Assembly (NCBI RefSeq): GCF_900637855.1
Contig: NZ_LR134440.1
Coordinates: forward strand, 2,046,001-2,110,000
Direction: 5' to 3'
DNA length: 64,000 bases
From: Neisseria animaloris
Lineage (GTDB): Bacteria > Pseudomonadota > Gammaproteobacteria > Burkholderiales > Neisseriaceae
Shown here: in pieces, positions 63,974 through 64,000 of the stretch
How positions within the stretch are numbered: the stretch's first letter is position 1
How the letters are laid out: the number at the start of each line of letters is the position of its first letter
Notes under the pieces: generated by a model
Told to the model about the DNA's origin: nothing
Databases searched by the model: none
Seen by the model: only the letters and a program-made list of their open reading frames with translations
Translations under genes and position numbers: made by a program

Positions 63974-64000
63974 CCGCTGTTCTTATCTGTTTCTTATCAA

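Overview
The window comes from a Gram-negative betaproteobacterium of the family Neisseriaceae, most likely a Neisseria species. It is full of the 12-base DNA uptake sequence in its AG form (AGGCCGTCTGAA), with at least two AT-form copies (near 34480 and 47780). The proteins I recognise (RmpM, FNR, RsmI, TyrS, DapC) look neisserial, and the 16S rRNA starts and ends as in Neisseria. The species cannot be named from this stretch. Uptake sequences often occur as inverted pairs just after genes, where they form the stems of rho-independent terminators.

Layout. 1-4177: 3' part of grxB, a small lipoprotein, and a divergent lactate permease / FadR-type regulator pair. 4263-13577 (minus strand): a complete nitrous-oxide reductase operon, nosR-Z-D-F-Y-L-X, behind an FNR-type promoter. 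13950-18973: metF, dapC, tag, an MFS exporter and lpxH. 19016-20777: a low-GC pair without uptake sequences, a TSUP transporter and a TauD-like dioxygenase. 21092-24157: gcvP with an unusual low-GC insertion in its middle. 24353-25723: a rhodanese/DUF2892 sulfur module with an ArsR-type regulator. 26444-33668: atoDAEB plus atoSC, with a sigma-54 promoter and enhancer-like palindromes. 33841-38459: a Yip1-like membrane protein, a DUF1289 protein, divergent hemN/fnr sharing one FNR box, and cysB. 38909-50129: rmpM, thiL-pgpA-apaG, rsmI, yraN-gmhA/diaA-dolP, map, an XRE regulator, murI, tsaE-amiC. 50130-56892: thrB, then a full rRNA operon (16S, tRNA-Ile, tRNA-Ala, 23S, 5S). 56953-63871: UDG-like protein, rimI, tsaB, ychF, an unrecognised AT-rich membrane/coiled-coil gene, tyrS and prmB.

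How the parts work together. FNR (36707-37441) probably switches on the nos operon and hemN when oxygen is low; class II FNR boxes lie at the expected distance from predicted -10 elements. NosX would flavinylate NosR, NosL would deliver copper, and NosDFY would help mature NosZ. AtoS/AtoC would sense short-chain fatty acid or acetoacetate signals and fire the sigma-54 promoter of atoDAEB. LldR-like control of lactate uptake is supported by a GntR/FadR-type operator.

The most unusual items are the roughly 340-base low-GC block inside gcvP, which adds about 65-70 residues at the junction of the two P-protein halves; the orphan two-helix membrane protein in an AT-rich gap between ychF and tyrS; the roughly 10-kb stretch free of uptake sequences that carries the ato system; and the dioxygenase/TSUP pair. 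No CRISPR array, complete insertion sequence or prophage was seen.
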